Shown piece by piece: positions 24,872 to 33,838 of a DNA stretch of 44,061 nt (position 1 is its first letter; every line of letters starts with the position of its first letter). Under the pieces are notes generated by a model. The model was not told the DNA's origin. It saw nothing but the letters and a program-made list of their open reading frames with translations, and ran no database searches. The position numbers and the translations under genes were made by a program. The stretch is from contig JBFJVZ010000008.1 in assembly GCA_041623895.1 (NCBI GenBank), positions 1 to 44,061 on the forward strand. Direction: 5' to 3'. The stretch comes from JBFJVZ01 sp041623895 (GTDB lineage: Bacteria > Planctomycetota > Planctomycetia > Pirellulales > Pirellulaceae).

Positions 24872-24972
24872 GTAGTCGGATTCGCCAGAATTCGGATGGT
24901 GGTGGCCCGAATTCTGGCGAATCCGGCTACGAAGCAGGTGGTGGTGGCCCGAATTCTGGCGAATCCGGCTAC
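24872..24972. repeat. Palindromic and direct repeat cluster
   Basis: One left-facing 24-base unit (24872-24895) and two right-facing copies (24907-24930 and 24949-24972) of a sequence containing GAATTCTGGCGAATCCGGC. The right-facing copies lie in a direct repeat with a 42-base period, separated by GGTGGTGG spacers. The cluster can form alternative hairpins. The last copy runs into the end of the minus-strand gene, supplying its stop. It is typical of dispersed intergenic elements; copy number elsewhere is unknown. Confidence 0.85.
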
Positions 24973-25622
24973 GAAGCAGTGGCTACGTGAATCATGAAAA
25001 TGCTCGAATGCATGACCACATACCGCAGTGCGTTTCTGATCAGGAACTTGGTCGTTTCGGCGAGCGCTTCGGCCACCGCGTCGCTGGGAATGTGCGTGTA
25101 TGTTGGCACCACCGGGGAGGAATCGGGACTGGGGCGTTTGCCCGGCGCTCGCATGATGGTGGCCAATTCACCGTGATCCAACCAGGTCAAACCACAGTCG
25201 TAGCAACTGTCGACGACAACATTACCGGGTCCGCAATAGGTGTGAGTCTCGAATCGCTCCCCACAGGCTGGGCAACTCCGCGCGCACATTAGCTCACTGG
25301 GGTCGATCGCCACCGGTACATCATCTTGGCTGCTGTAATTGGCTCGCAGTTCATGCGCGATGACTTGCAGTGTGCCGCTTTCAATCAGGAACCCACGGCA
25401 GTTTTCGCAGTAGCAGACGTTCCAGCGATCGTGGATCACGCCTAACTTGAGTGTCAACTCACATCTGGGACACTCCGCTACGACAGTTCTGCCAACGGCA
25501 ACGATCGGGTCGACCGATGACGCCAGGTCCGAGGGAAACCGATAGCAGTTGCATTGCGGACAGCGATGGTAGTTTTGATTATGAATCTTGGTCAGAGGAC
25601 CCAAGCAGTTGTCGCATTTCAT
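24969..25622 (-). CDS. Multi-zinc-ribbon (zf-TFIIB-like) protein
   Basis: About 217 residues from MKCDNCLGPL (25622), which has GGGA upstream; the frame is open to 25802 without domain content. Three cysteine-pair ribbons follow one another: CDNC with CPQC, CPRC with CENC (CYCENCRGFLIESGTLQVIA), and CPAC with CYDC (DSCYDCGLTWLDHGELATIM). The last two have the W/G-D/S-x-G-E/T-L pattern of zf-TFIIB domains. The C-terminus (FLIRNALRYVVMHSSIFMI) is hydrophobic enough for membrane association. Its stop codon lies in the adjacent dispersed repeat, so the last few residues are repeat-derived. Function unknown. Confidence 0.8.
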   Translation of the reverse strand: MKCDNCLGPLTKIHNQNYHRCPQCNCYRFPSDLASSVDPIVAVGRTVVAECPRCELTLKLGVIHDRWNVCYCENCRGFLIESGTLQVIAHELRANYSSQDDVPVAIDPSELMCARSCPACGERFETHTYCGPGNVVVDSCYDCGLTWLDHGELATIMRAPGKRPSPDSSPVVPTYTHIPSDAVAEALAETTKFLIRNALRYVVMHSSIFMIHVATAS

Positions 25623-25891
25623 TTTGGGTGTTCCCGGCCCGACGATCATTGAATTGGCCAACTCAACTGTAGGTCTTATTTCCGGTTTGATCAGCGGAGC
25701 GGTCAGAATCACCAACGCGGCTTTTCGCTGGGGCTTGTATCGGTTGTATCGATTGCCATGGCTGCGCTCGATGACAATCAGATGCGTCGGGTTTAACCAC
25801 ACGCAATCCCTGGAGCTCCAAAGTAGGCTGGATTGGTTGGTGCGTGCGTAGGCATGCCAGTTCTCACTTTAAAGCTGCCCGGAGCCAAGTT

Positions 25892-26209
25892 ATGAAAGCT
25901 GTTGCTGCTGTCTTTGTGATTGCAGTCGGCGTGTTCGCCGTGGATGTTGCTGTCGCTCAGTACCCGGCTTACGAGTCGCCGCTGGTCGACTATTCGACAC
26001 CCGTTTATCCGTCTTACTCGCTGCCGGGTTCCCAGTCTTACGTGGTGCCCGTGCAAACCTATTTCACTCCTGTGTACAGCGTGTATTCGATTCCAAGTGG
26101 CGCGGAAATGACGTACGCACCGGCAAGAATTGGGATATTCGGCCGCTTGATCGAATTCGAACGCCGCAAGAATGCCTGGTTACGACAAACCTTTCGGGGC
26201 CGGCAGTAA
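25892..26209 (+). CDS. Small secreted Tyr/Pro/Ser-rich protein
   Basis: 105 residues from MKAVAAVFVIAVGVFAVDVA (25892), with GGAG seven bases upstream. The signal peptide is clear, with cleavage expected after AVA before QYP. The mature part is dominated by Tyr-, Pro-, Ser- and Val-rich segments (YPAYESPLVDYSTPVYPSYS; YFTPVYSVYS) and ends in a basic stretch. Low-complexity secreted proteins of this type may be cell-wall or matrix components. No family is recognised. Confidence 0.7.
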   Translation: MKAVAAVFVIAVGVFAVDVAVAQYPAYESPLVDYSTPVYPSYSLPGSQSYVVPVQTYFTPVYSVYSIPSGAEMTYAPARIGIFGRLIEFERRKNAWLRQTFRGRQ

Positions 26210-26358
26210 TTGATTTTGCTCCGGAAGTTTGATCGGCATCACCATGTGGTCGCAGGTTTATCGGGTCCGCGCTGGTGGCCGGGCATCAACATCACATTTT
26301 GGGCCGTACAGAGGCGCGTTAGCACGATCCGTTGCTTACAATAGCAACACGTTCCGCT

Positions 26359-26395
26359 GATTGCGGACAAGCAGATGGATGATTGTGGACAAGCA
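26359..26395. repeat. Pair of 15-base direct repeats upstream of the chemosensory operon
   Basis: GATTGCGGACAAGCA (26359-26373) and GATTGTGGACAAGCA (26381-26395) differ at one position and are 22 bases apart, about two helical turns. They lie 54-90 bases before the cheW start. Same-face spacing is what a dimeric activator or response regulator would need, but no regulator is identified. Confidence 0.5.
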
Positions 26396-26448
26396 ACAGG
26401 GCCGGTGCCTGTCCCCGCGACAGTCCTTGTTGACGCCGGGAGGCGGAC

Positions 26449-26895
26449 ATGTCCCGCGAACTGTTAGTGTTTGAAATTGACGAAGCCACCTTCGCAGTGC
26501 CCACCTCCAACGTACGCGAAGTCCTCCGTGCCGCGGCACTCTTTCCGCTTCCCGAGTATCCCGATTTAGTCGAGGGTGGTTTGAATTTACGAGGAGAGAT
26601 TGTCCCGGTTGTCGATGGTCGCGGCATTCTGCTTCGCAGCAGAAAGCCAATCGATCCGGCCGATCACATGGTCGTCCTGCAGGCTCAATCACAAAGTCTT
26701 GCCATTCATGTTGACCGTGCGGTTGCGCTGACAGTGATCGCGGAGAATGACATTGCCGAACAGTCTGGGCAGGGCAAGTTTATCAAGCAGGTTGTTAACT
26801 CGGACCACGGTCCGACGGCTATCTTGAACGTCGACGAACTGATCGTTGCTTGCGATCCAACTTTGTCACCGTCATCGACAGGAAGGGAGTCATGA
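26449..26895 (+). CDS. cheW: CheW-like coupling protein (first of two)
   Basis: 148 residues, preceded by GGGAGG. It is a single CheW domain: LLVFEIDEATFAVPTSNVRE, then the typical LPEYPDLVEGGLNLRGEIVP with VVDGR, and a C-terminal LNVDELIV. CheW links receptor to CheA kinase in the cytoplasm. Its stop overlaps the next start (ATGA at 26892), as do other junctions in this operon. In Wsp-type systems two CheW proteins (WspB, WspD) flank the CheR; the same flanking is seen here. Confidence 0.93.
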   Translation: MSRELLVFEIDEATFAVPTSNVREVLRAAALFPLPEYPDLVEGGLNLRGEIVPVVDGRGILLRSRKPIDPADHMVVLQAQSQSLAIHVDRAVALTVIAENDIAEQSGQGKFIKQVVNSDHGPTAILNVDELIVACDPTLSPSSTGRES

Positions 26896-28361
26896 ACGAT
26901 AGACAGTGGAGTGATTCTGGCTACGAAGCGATTGCACGTTTGCTGGGCGCTCGGGCGGGGTTGACGTTCCGTCCCAGTCAACGATCATCGATCGAGCAAG
27001 GGATTCAGCGGGCGATGAGTCGCGAGGGCACGTCCGACTTTGCTGCCTACCTGGATCGCCTGGAATCAGACGCTATCGCGCTTGATAATCTCTTGGTGCA
27101 GACCACCGTTGGCGAAACCTATTTCTTTCGCGATCCCGGGCAATTCCAAGTAATCAGCGAACTGATCCTGCCGGACATCTGCGAGCGCAGTGACCGAAAC
27201 CATACGATTCGTTTATGGAGTGCAGCTTGCGCTTCCGGAGAGGAAGCTTATTCGCTGGCGATGCTACTCCATCGCAAGGGGCTGTTGTCGCGGTCATCCA
27301 TTTTGGGTACCGACATTTCACGTGATGCTTTGAATCTGGCCAGCCAAGCCACCTACCGCGAATGGTCCTTGCGGGGAGCAGGCAAACAACAGGCGGCACC
27401 TTATCTGACTGAGATTGATGGCGAGTACCGGGTGGCTCCCGAAATTCGCGCGTCGGCGCACTTCGAATATCTGAATCTGGCACTCGATAACTATCCCTCA
27501 ACGGCAACGGGAACCCGCGGTGTGGATTTGATTCTTTGTCGAAATGTGATGATCTATTTTGACCGCGAGACAATCCGCTCGATTGTCAATCGGTTCCATC
27601 GCTGCCTTGTCCCTGGAGGCTGGCTGATCACAGCAGTATCCGACCCTCAGATCCACGAATACGATTTGTTTGACGTCATTCCTACCAATCATGGAATGAT
27701 CTTTCGCAAATCCGAACCAACCAGGCAAGACAAGTCTGTCGGCCCTTCGCTCGGGCAAGCTGGCGGCACGCAGTCGACGGCACGCGAAGAAACTGCCGGT
27801 CAGGGAACCATCGCCTCTGAGCCCGCAAGTCGATCAGCTAAGGCTCCCTCCACAGAAGAAGCTGCAAAACTCGCCGAGGCCAAGACCGCCATGGATGCGG
27901 GTGAGTATGAGCAGGCGGCGGAAATTGCGGCGCAGCTGACACAGTTTGATGAAGCCGCCATCATTCACATTCAGGCCTTAGCCAATCGCGATGTTCGACG
28001 TGCCGAACGGGCATGCGATGCGGCGTCAAAGCAGCGGCCGCTCTCCAAAGAGTTGCATTATCTGCATGCCGTTTTGCTAATGGATTTGAATCGACATGCG
28101 GATGCCGCCACTGCGCTGCAGCGAGTGCTGTACCTGGATCGAACGCTTGCCCTGGCACATTTCTCGTTAGCAGTGGTGCTGCGCACTCTGGGCAAGCTGG
28201 ACGATGCCCGACGGGAGTTTTTGCTGGCCCAGGAAATTTGCCTTGCCTGTCAGCCCGGCGATCTGGTCCCGCTGGGTGAAGATCAACGCGTCGGTGATTT
28301 GCTGGAAATGATAAAACTACAGCTCAGTGCGATTGATAAAGCGGTGGGGGCACGCACATGA
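26892..28361 (+). CDS. cheR: CheR methyltransferase with C-terminal TPR region (WspC-like)
   Basis: 489 residues from ATG 26892, with AGGGAG before it. The CheR domains cover about 1-280: LVQTTVGETYFFRDPGQFQV, the SAM-binding IRLWSAACASGEEAYSLAML, ILGTDISRDALNLASQATYR and DLILCRNVMIYFDRETIRSI. A Ser/Thr/Glu-rich linker leads to TPR-like helices at about 330-470 (ALANRDVRRAERACDAASKQ; HYLHAVLLMDLNRHADAATA). It methylates receptor glutamates. TPR-bearing CheR proteins such as WspC do not need a C-terminal pentapeptide on the receptor, and the receptor here lacks one. Confidence 0.95.
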   Translation: MNDRQWSDSGYEAIARLLGARAGLTFRPSQRSSIEQGIQRAMSREGTSDFAAYLDRLESDAIALDNLLVQTTVGETYFFRDPGQFQVISELILPDICERSDRNHTIRLWSAACASGEEAYSLAMLLHRKGLLSRSSILGTDISRDALNLASQATYREWSLRGAGKQQAAPYLTEIDGEYRVAPEIRASAHFEYLNLALDNYPSTATGTRGVDLILCRNVMIYFDRETIRSIVNRFHRCLVPGGWLITAVSDPQIHEYDLFDVIPTNHGMIFRKSEPTRQDKSVGPSLGQAGGTQSTAREETAGQGTIASEPASRSAKAPSTEEAAKLAEAKTAMDAGEYEQAAEIAAQLTQFDEAAIIHIQALANRDVRRAERACDAASKQRPLSKELHYLHAVLLMDLNRHADAATALQRVLYLDRTLALAHFSLAVVLRTLGKLDDARREFLLAQEICLACQPGDLVPLGEDQRVGDLLEMIKLQLSAIDKAVGART

Positions 28362-28972
28362 GTTCCGCCTCATTATCTTCTGTTGATTGGGACGAAGCCA
28401 AACGGCGGATCGCCGAGTTGGGAAAAACTCTGGCGCAAGCAGAGACGGTCACGACTGACGAGGCCCAGGCTATCTTGCGGCAGAGGGCTCAGCGACTGGC
28501 CGAGTCTGCCCAGCGGCAACAAACTTCCGATGACAGTATCGAAGTGATGATTCTGCATTTGGCCCAAGAACGTTACGCCCTGGAAACGAATCTGATTCGT
28601 GAGGTGATTCGGCCCGCGAAGCTGACACCTTTGCCAGGCACGCCCAATCAATTCGCCGGAGTGATTAATTTGCGTGGGCGACCGTTGCTGATCGTCAACG
28701 GACGAGAATTGCTGGGGCTCGCGGACACGGAATTGTCGGAGTCGGCACGGATCATCGTGGTTGGCGACTCACAAGCCGAGTTTGGCTTGTTGACAGATGC
28801 CTGTGACCAGGTTGCCAGACTGAAAGTGTCAGAATTAGCCGATCCGCCACATTCGCTTCAGGAATCGGCGCGTCGCTTTATTCGCGGTGTGACGCTAGAC
28901 GCGATGAGCGTTCTGGATACAGATCGGCTCCGGAACGATCCGCGACTTTGGATTGATGAACAGGAAGACTAA
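28358..28972 (+). CDS. cheW: CheW-like coupling protein (second of two)
   Basis: 204 residues, overlapping the CheR stop (ATGA). About 60 N-terminal residues form a charged helix with linker (RAQRLAESAQRQQTSDDS), then a CheW domain with MILHLAQERYALETNLIREV, LPGTPNQFAGVINLRGRPLL and LGLADTELSESARIIVVG. The extra N-terminal helix resembles WspD-like proteins. It should give a second route or geometry for coupling receptor and kinase. Confidence 0.92.
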   Translation: MSSASLSSVDWDEAKRRIAELGKTLAQAETVTTDEAQAILRQRAQRLAESAQRQQTSDDSIEVMILHLAQERYALETNLIREVIRPAKLTPLPGTPNQFAGVINLRGRPLLIVNGRELLGLADTELSESARIIVVGDSQAEFGLLTDACDQVARLKVSELADPPHSLQESARRFIRGVTLDAMSVLDTDRLRNDPRLWIDEQED

Positions 28973-29000
28973 CGCAACAAATGCAACCGTGAGATATTTT

Positions 29001-31454
29001 ATGTCGGTGAAAGATTGGCTCCAACGTCTGTCTCTGCGGTCGCAAATTACCGTATTAGCAACGCTCGCACTGGCGCTCTCGTTACTCGTCATGGGCTGGG
29101 TGACTTACAGCAAGAGCAGTCAACTTGCCAGGGATTTGACGCTGGAAAGAGTTACCAAGAACAGAAGTGACTCGGCGACGCGTGTTGAAACTGCGCTGGA
29201 GCGAGCCCGTCAGTACGTGGCAACAACGCCCGACTTTCCCCCGGTTCCGGGCCTGGTGCGGTGCTGGGATCACGATGGCGTCGACCCTATCGATGAAGGA
29301 TCGACCACGGAAAAATGGCTCGATCGCCTATCGACCATTCTTAAAACTCAGATGCTGGCCAATCCCGAACAGGCCTATTGTGCCGTCATTGATGAATCAG
29401 GCAGGGAGGTTTTGCGAATCGAAAGAAGCGGCGAGCAGATCCGCCGCATCGACGACGAACAGGACGTTAGCAGCGAGAAATTCTTTATCCAGGCGATGCA
29501 GATCGTTGGCAAGGACGTATACGTCAGTCCGCTGGAAAAAACGGATCAGACGCTGGTCCTCCGCCTCGCTACGCCCTTCTTTGCTGATCCGCCCGGCCCG
29601 GCACGCGGCGTGTTTGTGATTGGTCTGGATGGCGAGAAACTACTGAGTGGGGCGACTAACCCCATCAAAGATGGCTGGGTGGACATTGTCGACGAAGAAG
29701 GAATGTACTTGTTCTCCAATGACGTCGCCAATCCTGCCACGCCGTTTAGCAATGATCGATACGAACAATTCAAGCCCGTTCGTGCCGGACTTCTCAAAAG
29801 CAGCGATCCCGAAAACGATACGTACGCGGCTTACATTCCCGGCGACGAACGGCCGGACGGCGGTTCCCTGTTTGCTGCCTATCAAAAAGTCTTTTATGCA
29901 GGGGCCCAGGATCGTTCACGTTTCTGGGCGATTGCCCCGAGTGTTTTGGCAGATCAGGCGCTGGGTGGTGTCCGGGACTTGGCATCGCAGTTTCTGTTAC
30001 TGGGCTTGGTCGTGCTTGTCATTGGCGCCATTGTTACCTACGTCGCCGCAGGTGGATTAACGCTTGCGTTGTCCCAACTCACCAAGGTTGCGGATCGATT
30101 CGCTAGCGGAGACCTGGCTGCAGAACTTCCTCAAGTGCGACGTGTGGGAGAAGTCGACACGTTGTACAAGTCATTTTCGGAGATGACCAGTAACCTCCGT
30201 GAGACGATTGAATCCGTTCGCGATGCACAACGGAAAACCGAGGCCATCTTTCAGTCAACGGCTGATGCCTTGATCACGATCGACGAACGCGGCATCATCC
30301 AGGCCTTTAATTCCACTGCAGAAAAGATGTTTGGCTACAGTGCGGACGAAGTCATCGGGACGAATGTTTCGCGCCTGGCTCCTTCTCCTTATCGCGAAGA
30401 ACACGACTCGTACTTGGAGCGATATCACCGCACGGGCCAGGCACGGATCATCAACACCGAACGCGAGCTGACTGCCGTCCGCAAGGACGGGACCGTGTTC
30501 CCGATGTCACTACGTGTCAGAGAGATTGCGCAGGAAGGCAGCCGGGCCTACATCGGGACCGTGCAGGACATTACGAGCAGAACAGCCGCCAGCGATGAGC
30601 GTAATCGACTGTTCGACGCCATTCGAGACGCCGTCAATCGGCTCTCAACCGCTTGCCAGGAGATCACGTCAACAACCTCTCAACAAGCGGCGGGAGCGCA
30701 GGAACAAGCGACCGCGATCACCGAAACCGTCGCCACCGTCGAACAAATTTCACAAACGGCCGAACAGGCCGCCGAACGTGCCAATCTGGTAGGGCAGTCG
30801 GCGCGGCAGGCCGAAGAGGTGGGGCAGAACGGGCAGCATGCCGTGCAGAATTCCGTGGCCGCGATGGGGCAAGTCAAAAACGAAGTCGAATCGATCGCCC
30901 AAAGCATTCTCGCCCTGGCCGAACGGGCTCAAGCGATCGGCGAAATCATCGCCACCGTTAGCGACATCGCAGAACAGACGAACGTCCTGGCCTTGAACGC
31001 CGCCGTGGAAGCATCTCGGGCAGGCGAACATGGCAAGGGTTTCTCGGTCGTCGCCAGCGAAGTCAAATCATTGGCCGAACAATCAAAGAAAGCGACCTCG
31101 CAAGTCCGACAAATTCTGGGCGAGATCCAGCAAGCAATGAATCAAACCGTGCTCTCGACGGAACAGGGAACCAAATCGACCGATGCGGCCGAAGAAGTCG
31201 TCAATCAAGCCGGCGAAACGATCCGCTCGCTGACCGAAACCCTCACCCAATCCGTGCGTTTGGCGATGCAGATCTCAGCCTCCGCCAATCAACAAGCAAC
31301 CGGATTGGTGCAGCTGAACCACGGTATTAAAAACATCGACAATGTTGCTAAGCAAAATGTCGCCGCGATCAATCAGATCGAAGAAGCCGCCAGTCGACTG
31401 AACGGATTGAGTCATGAGCTTGCGTCTCTAACCTCCAATGGCCAGGCGGATTAG
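29001..31454 (+). CDS. Methyl-accepting chemotaxis protein with Cache-like sensor, HAMP and PAS
   Basis: About 817 residues from ATG 29001; a frame opening at 28953 overlaps the previous gene. Segment 1 (SQITVLATLALALSLLVMGW, about 14-33) and segment 2 (FLLLGLVVLVIGAIVTYVAA, about 331-350) enclose a large periplasmic sensor of double-Cache type. HAMP follows (KVADRFASGDLAAELPQV), then a cytoplasmic PAS domain at about 412-525 (ADALITIDERGIIQAFNSTA) and the signalling hairpin, with tip at about 650-690 (DIAEQTNVLALNAAVEASRA, EHGKGFSVVASEVKSLAEQS). There is no CheR-binding pentapeptide at the C-terminus. A PAS between HAMP and signalling domain suggests two inputs: an outside ligand and an internal redox or metabolic cue. 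Confidence 0.95.
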   Translation: MSVKDWLQRLSLRSQITVLATLALALSLLVMGWVTYSKSSQLARDLTLERVTKNRSDSATRVETALERARQYVATTPDFPPVPGLVRCWDHDGVDPIDEGSTTEKWLDRLSTILKTQMLANPEQAYCAVIDESGREVLRIERSGEQIRRIDDEQDVSSEKFFIQAMQIVGKDVYVSPLEKTDQTLVLRLATPFFADPPGPARGVFVIGLDGEKLLSGATNPIKDGWVDIVDEEGMYLFSNDVANPATPFSNDRYEQFKPVRAGLLKSSDPENDTYAAYIPGDERPDGGSLFAAYQKVFYAGAQDRSRFWAIAPSVLADQALGGVRDLASQFLLLGLVVLVIGAIVTYVAAGGLTLALSQLTKVADRFASGDLAAELPQVRRVGEVDTLYKSFSEMTSNLRETIESVRDAQRKTEAIFQSTADALITIDERGIIQAFNSTAEKMFGYSADEVIGTNVSRLAPSPYREEHDSYLERYHRTGQARIINTERELTAVRKDGTVFPMSLRVREIAQEGSRAYIGTVQDITSRTAASDERNRLFDAIRDAVNRLSTACQEITSTTSQQAAGAQEQATAITETVATVEQISQTAEQAAERANLVGQSARQAEEVGQNGQHAVQNSVAAMGQVKNEVESIAQSILALAERAQAIGEIIATVSDIAEQTNVLALNAAVEASRAGEHGKGFSVVASEVKSLAEQSKKATSQVRQILGEIQQAMNQTVLSTEQGTKSTDAAEEVVNQAGETIRSLTETLTQSVRLAMQISASANQQATGLVQLNHGIKNIDNVAKQNVAAINQIEEAASRLNGLSHELASLTSNGQAD

Positions 31455-31456
31455 AA

Positions 31457-33829
31457 ATGGACCAAAACGAACTGATCCGCCGCATCATGGCGACCTTTCT
31501 CGAAGAGCTTGATGAGCACGTGGCAACGCTCAATCGAGACCTTTTGGCGCTGGAAAAGGATCCCCCACCCGAGGAGCGAGTGGAGTTACTGCATTCGCTG
31601 TTTCGCGCTGCGCACAGCATGAAGGGAGCATCTCGAGCCGTTGATGTCGGTCTGATCGAACAGGCATGCCACGCGCTGGAAGATTTGCTGGTCCAAGTTC
31701 GTGATGGGAAACGGCAACTGCAGGAAAACCATTTTACCGTGCTCTTCCGTCTTGCTGATGCGATCGAAGAAGCGGGCATGCGACTCAGGGAGGAACAGAG
31801 TCTGGACGATTCGCCGATCGCCGCTTTGTTGCCCGAGATTCAAGCCTTAGATAACAGTGACGAGTTTCCATCGCCTGCTGCCGAAGCGACGGAAACGGAG
31901 CAGGCCGTTGACGACGCTGATCGGGTGGTCGCGGACAAGGCTCCGACCCAATTGGTTACACCGCCGCAATCAGCAGGTTCCGCGGAATCATCCGTCCCGG
32001 CGGTTGGCCCGGCCGCTGCCGATGGTCGCAAAGGCAAACAAAAGGCCCCGCGCAAACGCCAAACCAGCGCCGGTCCTGTAGCCCCCACGAGTGTGCGAAT
32101 CGATGCGGAAAAACTGGATGGACTGCTTGCCCAAGCCGGTGAATTGCTTGTCGCTCGCCAGCGGATTGAACTCGGAGTCGAAGAGCTGGAGTCACTCCGG
32201 GACACCGTGGCTGCTTGGCGTCGAGACTGGCGGTCCGTGGAAACATCGATTCGGCAGCTGCACGATGGCGAAGAAGCGGCGAGCGGCTCGTCGCTGTCCA
32301 AAGCCGCATTTGCCGAGCTTCATCAAAGTTCAGATCGGATCAGAGAACTTGAGCGCGACCTTGACCGGCTGGTGGGCCGGGCACGTTCGGATGCTCAGTA
32401 TTTGGGCCAAGTCGGCTCTGCCATCGAAGACGATGTGCACGGCGCTCGAATGTTGCCGTTCGCCAACGCCTGTCAGGGATTGGAGCGGGCGATTCGAGAT
32501 GCGGCCACCAAGACCGGCAAACACGTGCGGCTGGCATTGCTGGGAGGCGACGTTCAAGTTGATCGCTCGGTGCTGGAGGGTTTGAAGGATCCCTTGTTGC
32601 ACTTGGTTCGCAACGCGGTCGACCACGGCATCGAAACGCCTGCGGAACGAGCATCTTCAGGCAAGAGTGAGGAAGCGACGATCACGATCGAAGCGGCACT
32701 GCGCGGAGGCAGTGTCAACGTCAGCGTGCGGGATAATGGGGGCGGGCTCAATTTGCAACGGATTGCCGAGAAAGCTGCCGCTAATGGCATTGCCGTCCCT
32801 CAGGACCCGCAAGACTTAGCTCGAATCATCTTCTTGCCGGCCTTCTCGACCGCTGCCAAAGTATCGGATTTGTCAGGCCGCGGCGTCGGTCTGGATGTGG
32901 TTCGCTCTCAAATCGAGCACCTGCATGGGACCGTCGACTTGTCATTCCAGGCGGGATGCTGGACTTGTTTTACACTAACCGTTCCGCTAACGCTGACGAC
33001 GATTCGAGCCGTGATGGTCAAGACTTCGGGGCAGACCTTCGCGATCCCGACGGTCAGCATTGAACGCGTGGTTCGCTTTGACGAAACCGATCATGCCTCG
33101 GTCGGCGGGCGTAGCGTGCTTCGCGATGGCGAGGCGCCGATCGCCCTGACAAGTCTGGCCGCAACGCTGGGGCTGAGGCAAAAATGGGCATTGTTACCCG
33201 ATCAAAAGATGTTCGCGGCAGTCATGATGTCCGGCAGCCATCGGGCCGCCTTTGCCGTCGACGAAGTCGCCTCGGAGGTCGAACTGACGGTGAAAAGTCT
33301 GGGGCCACGCGTCCGTCGTCTCAAACATGTATCGGGGGCCACGCTGATGCCCTCCGGCGAGATCGCATTGGTCCTGAATGTGGCCAATTTGATGCGCACC
33401 GCGGCGGGCAGCGGCCAGCAATTTTCCGTCGCCGAAGCCAAGACTGCGGCGGATGAGTTACCTGACAAACGCCGGCTATTGGTGGTTGACGACTCGCTAA
33501 CGTCTCGCATGTTGTTGCGGAGTATCCTTGACGCGGCCGGCTATACCGTTTCTGTTGCAGTCGATGGGCAGCAGGCGTTGGAGATGGTCGGCAGCACACC
33601 ATTTGATCTCGTCGTCAGTGATGTTGATATGCCCCGTCTGGATGGATTCGGTTTTACGGAAGAAGTCCGGAAGGTTTCAGATCATTCCCACTTGCCGATC
33701 GTCTTGATAACGGCACGATCTAGCGAAGAGGATCGTATTCGTGGGCTCAAGGCTGGTGCCAACGCCTACCTCGTCAAGTCGGGTTTCGATCAAGCCCGAT
33801 TGCTGCAAATCATCTCAGATTTATTGTAG
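31457..33829 (+). CDS. cheA: Hybrid CheA histidine kinase with C-terminal receiver (WspE-like)
   Basis: 790 residues, two bases after the receptor stop. Hpt domain with phosphorylation site FRAAHSMKGASRAVDVG (H53); a long Ala/Pro/Glu linker replaces a clear P2 domain; dimerisation helix VRIDAEKLDGLLAQAGELLV at about 213-240; HATPase with N-box LLHLVRNAVDHGIETPAE, G1 DNGGGL and G2 GRGVGLDVV; a CheW-like P5 domain; and a receiver domain from about 671 (RRLLVVDDSLTSRMLLRSIL) with phosphoacceptor D722 in LVVSDVDMPRLDG. The CheA-receiver hybrid is the Wsp/Frz-type arrangement and differs from flagellar CheA. No separate CheY is encoded in the window. Confidence 0.96.
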   Translation: MDQNELIRRIMATFLEELDEHVATLNRDLLALEKDPPPEERVELLHSLFRAAHSMKGASRAVDVGLIEQACHALEDLLVQVRDGKRQLQENHFTVLFRLADAIEEAGMRLREEQSLDDSPIAALLPEIQALDNSDEFPSPAAEATETEQAVDDADRVVADKAPTQLVTPPQSAGSAESSVPAVGPAAADGRKGKQKAPRKRQTSAGPVAPTSVRIDAEKLDGLLAQAGELLVARQRIELGVEELESLRDTVAAWRRDWRSVETSIRQLHDGEEAASGSSLSKAAFAELHQSSDRIRELERDLDRLVGRARSDAQYLGQVGSAIEDDVHGARMLPFANACQGLERAIRDAATKTGKHVRLALLGGDVQVDRSVLEGLKDPLLHLVRNAVDHGIETPAERASSGKSEEATITIEAALRGGSVNVSVRDNGGGLNLQRIAEKAAANGIAVPQDPQDLARIIFLPAFSTAAKVSDLSGRGVGLDVVRSQIEHLHGTVDLSFQAGCWTCFTLTVPLTLTTIRAVMVKTSGQTFAIPTVSIERVVRFDETDHASVGGRSVLRDGEAPIALTSLAATLGLRQKWALLPDQKMFAAVMMSGSHRAAFAVDEVASEVELTVKSLGPRVRRLKHVSGATLMPSGEIALVLNVANLMRTAAGSGQQFSVAEAKTAADELPDKRRLLVVDDSLTSRMLLRSILDAAGYTVSVAVDGQQALEMVGSTPFDLVVSDVDMPRLDGFGFTEEVRKVSDHSHLPIVLITARSSEEDRIRGLKAGANAYLVKSGFDQARLLQIISDLL

Positions 33830-33838
33830 GAATGATTG

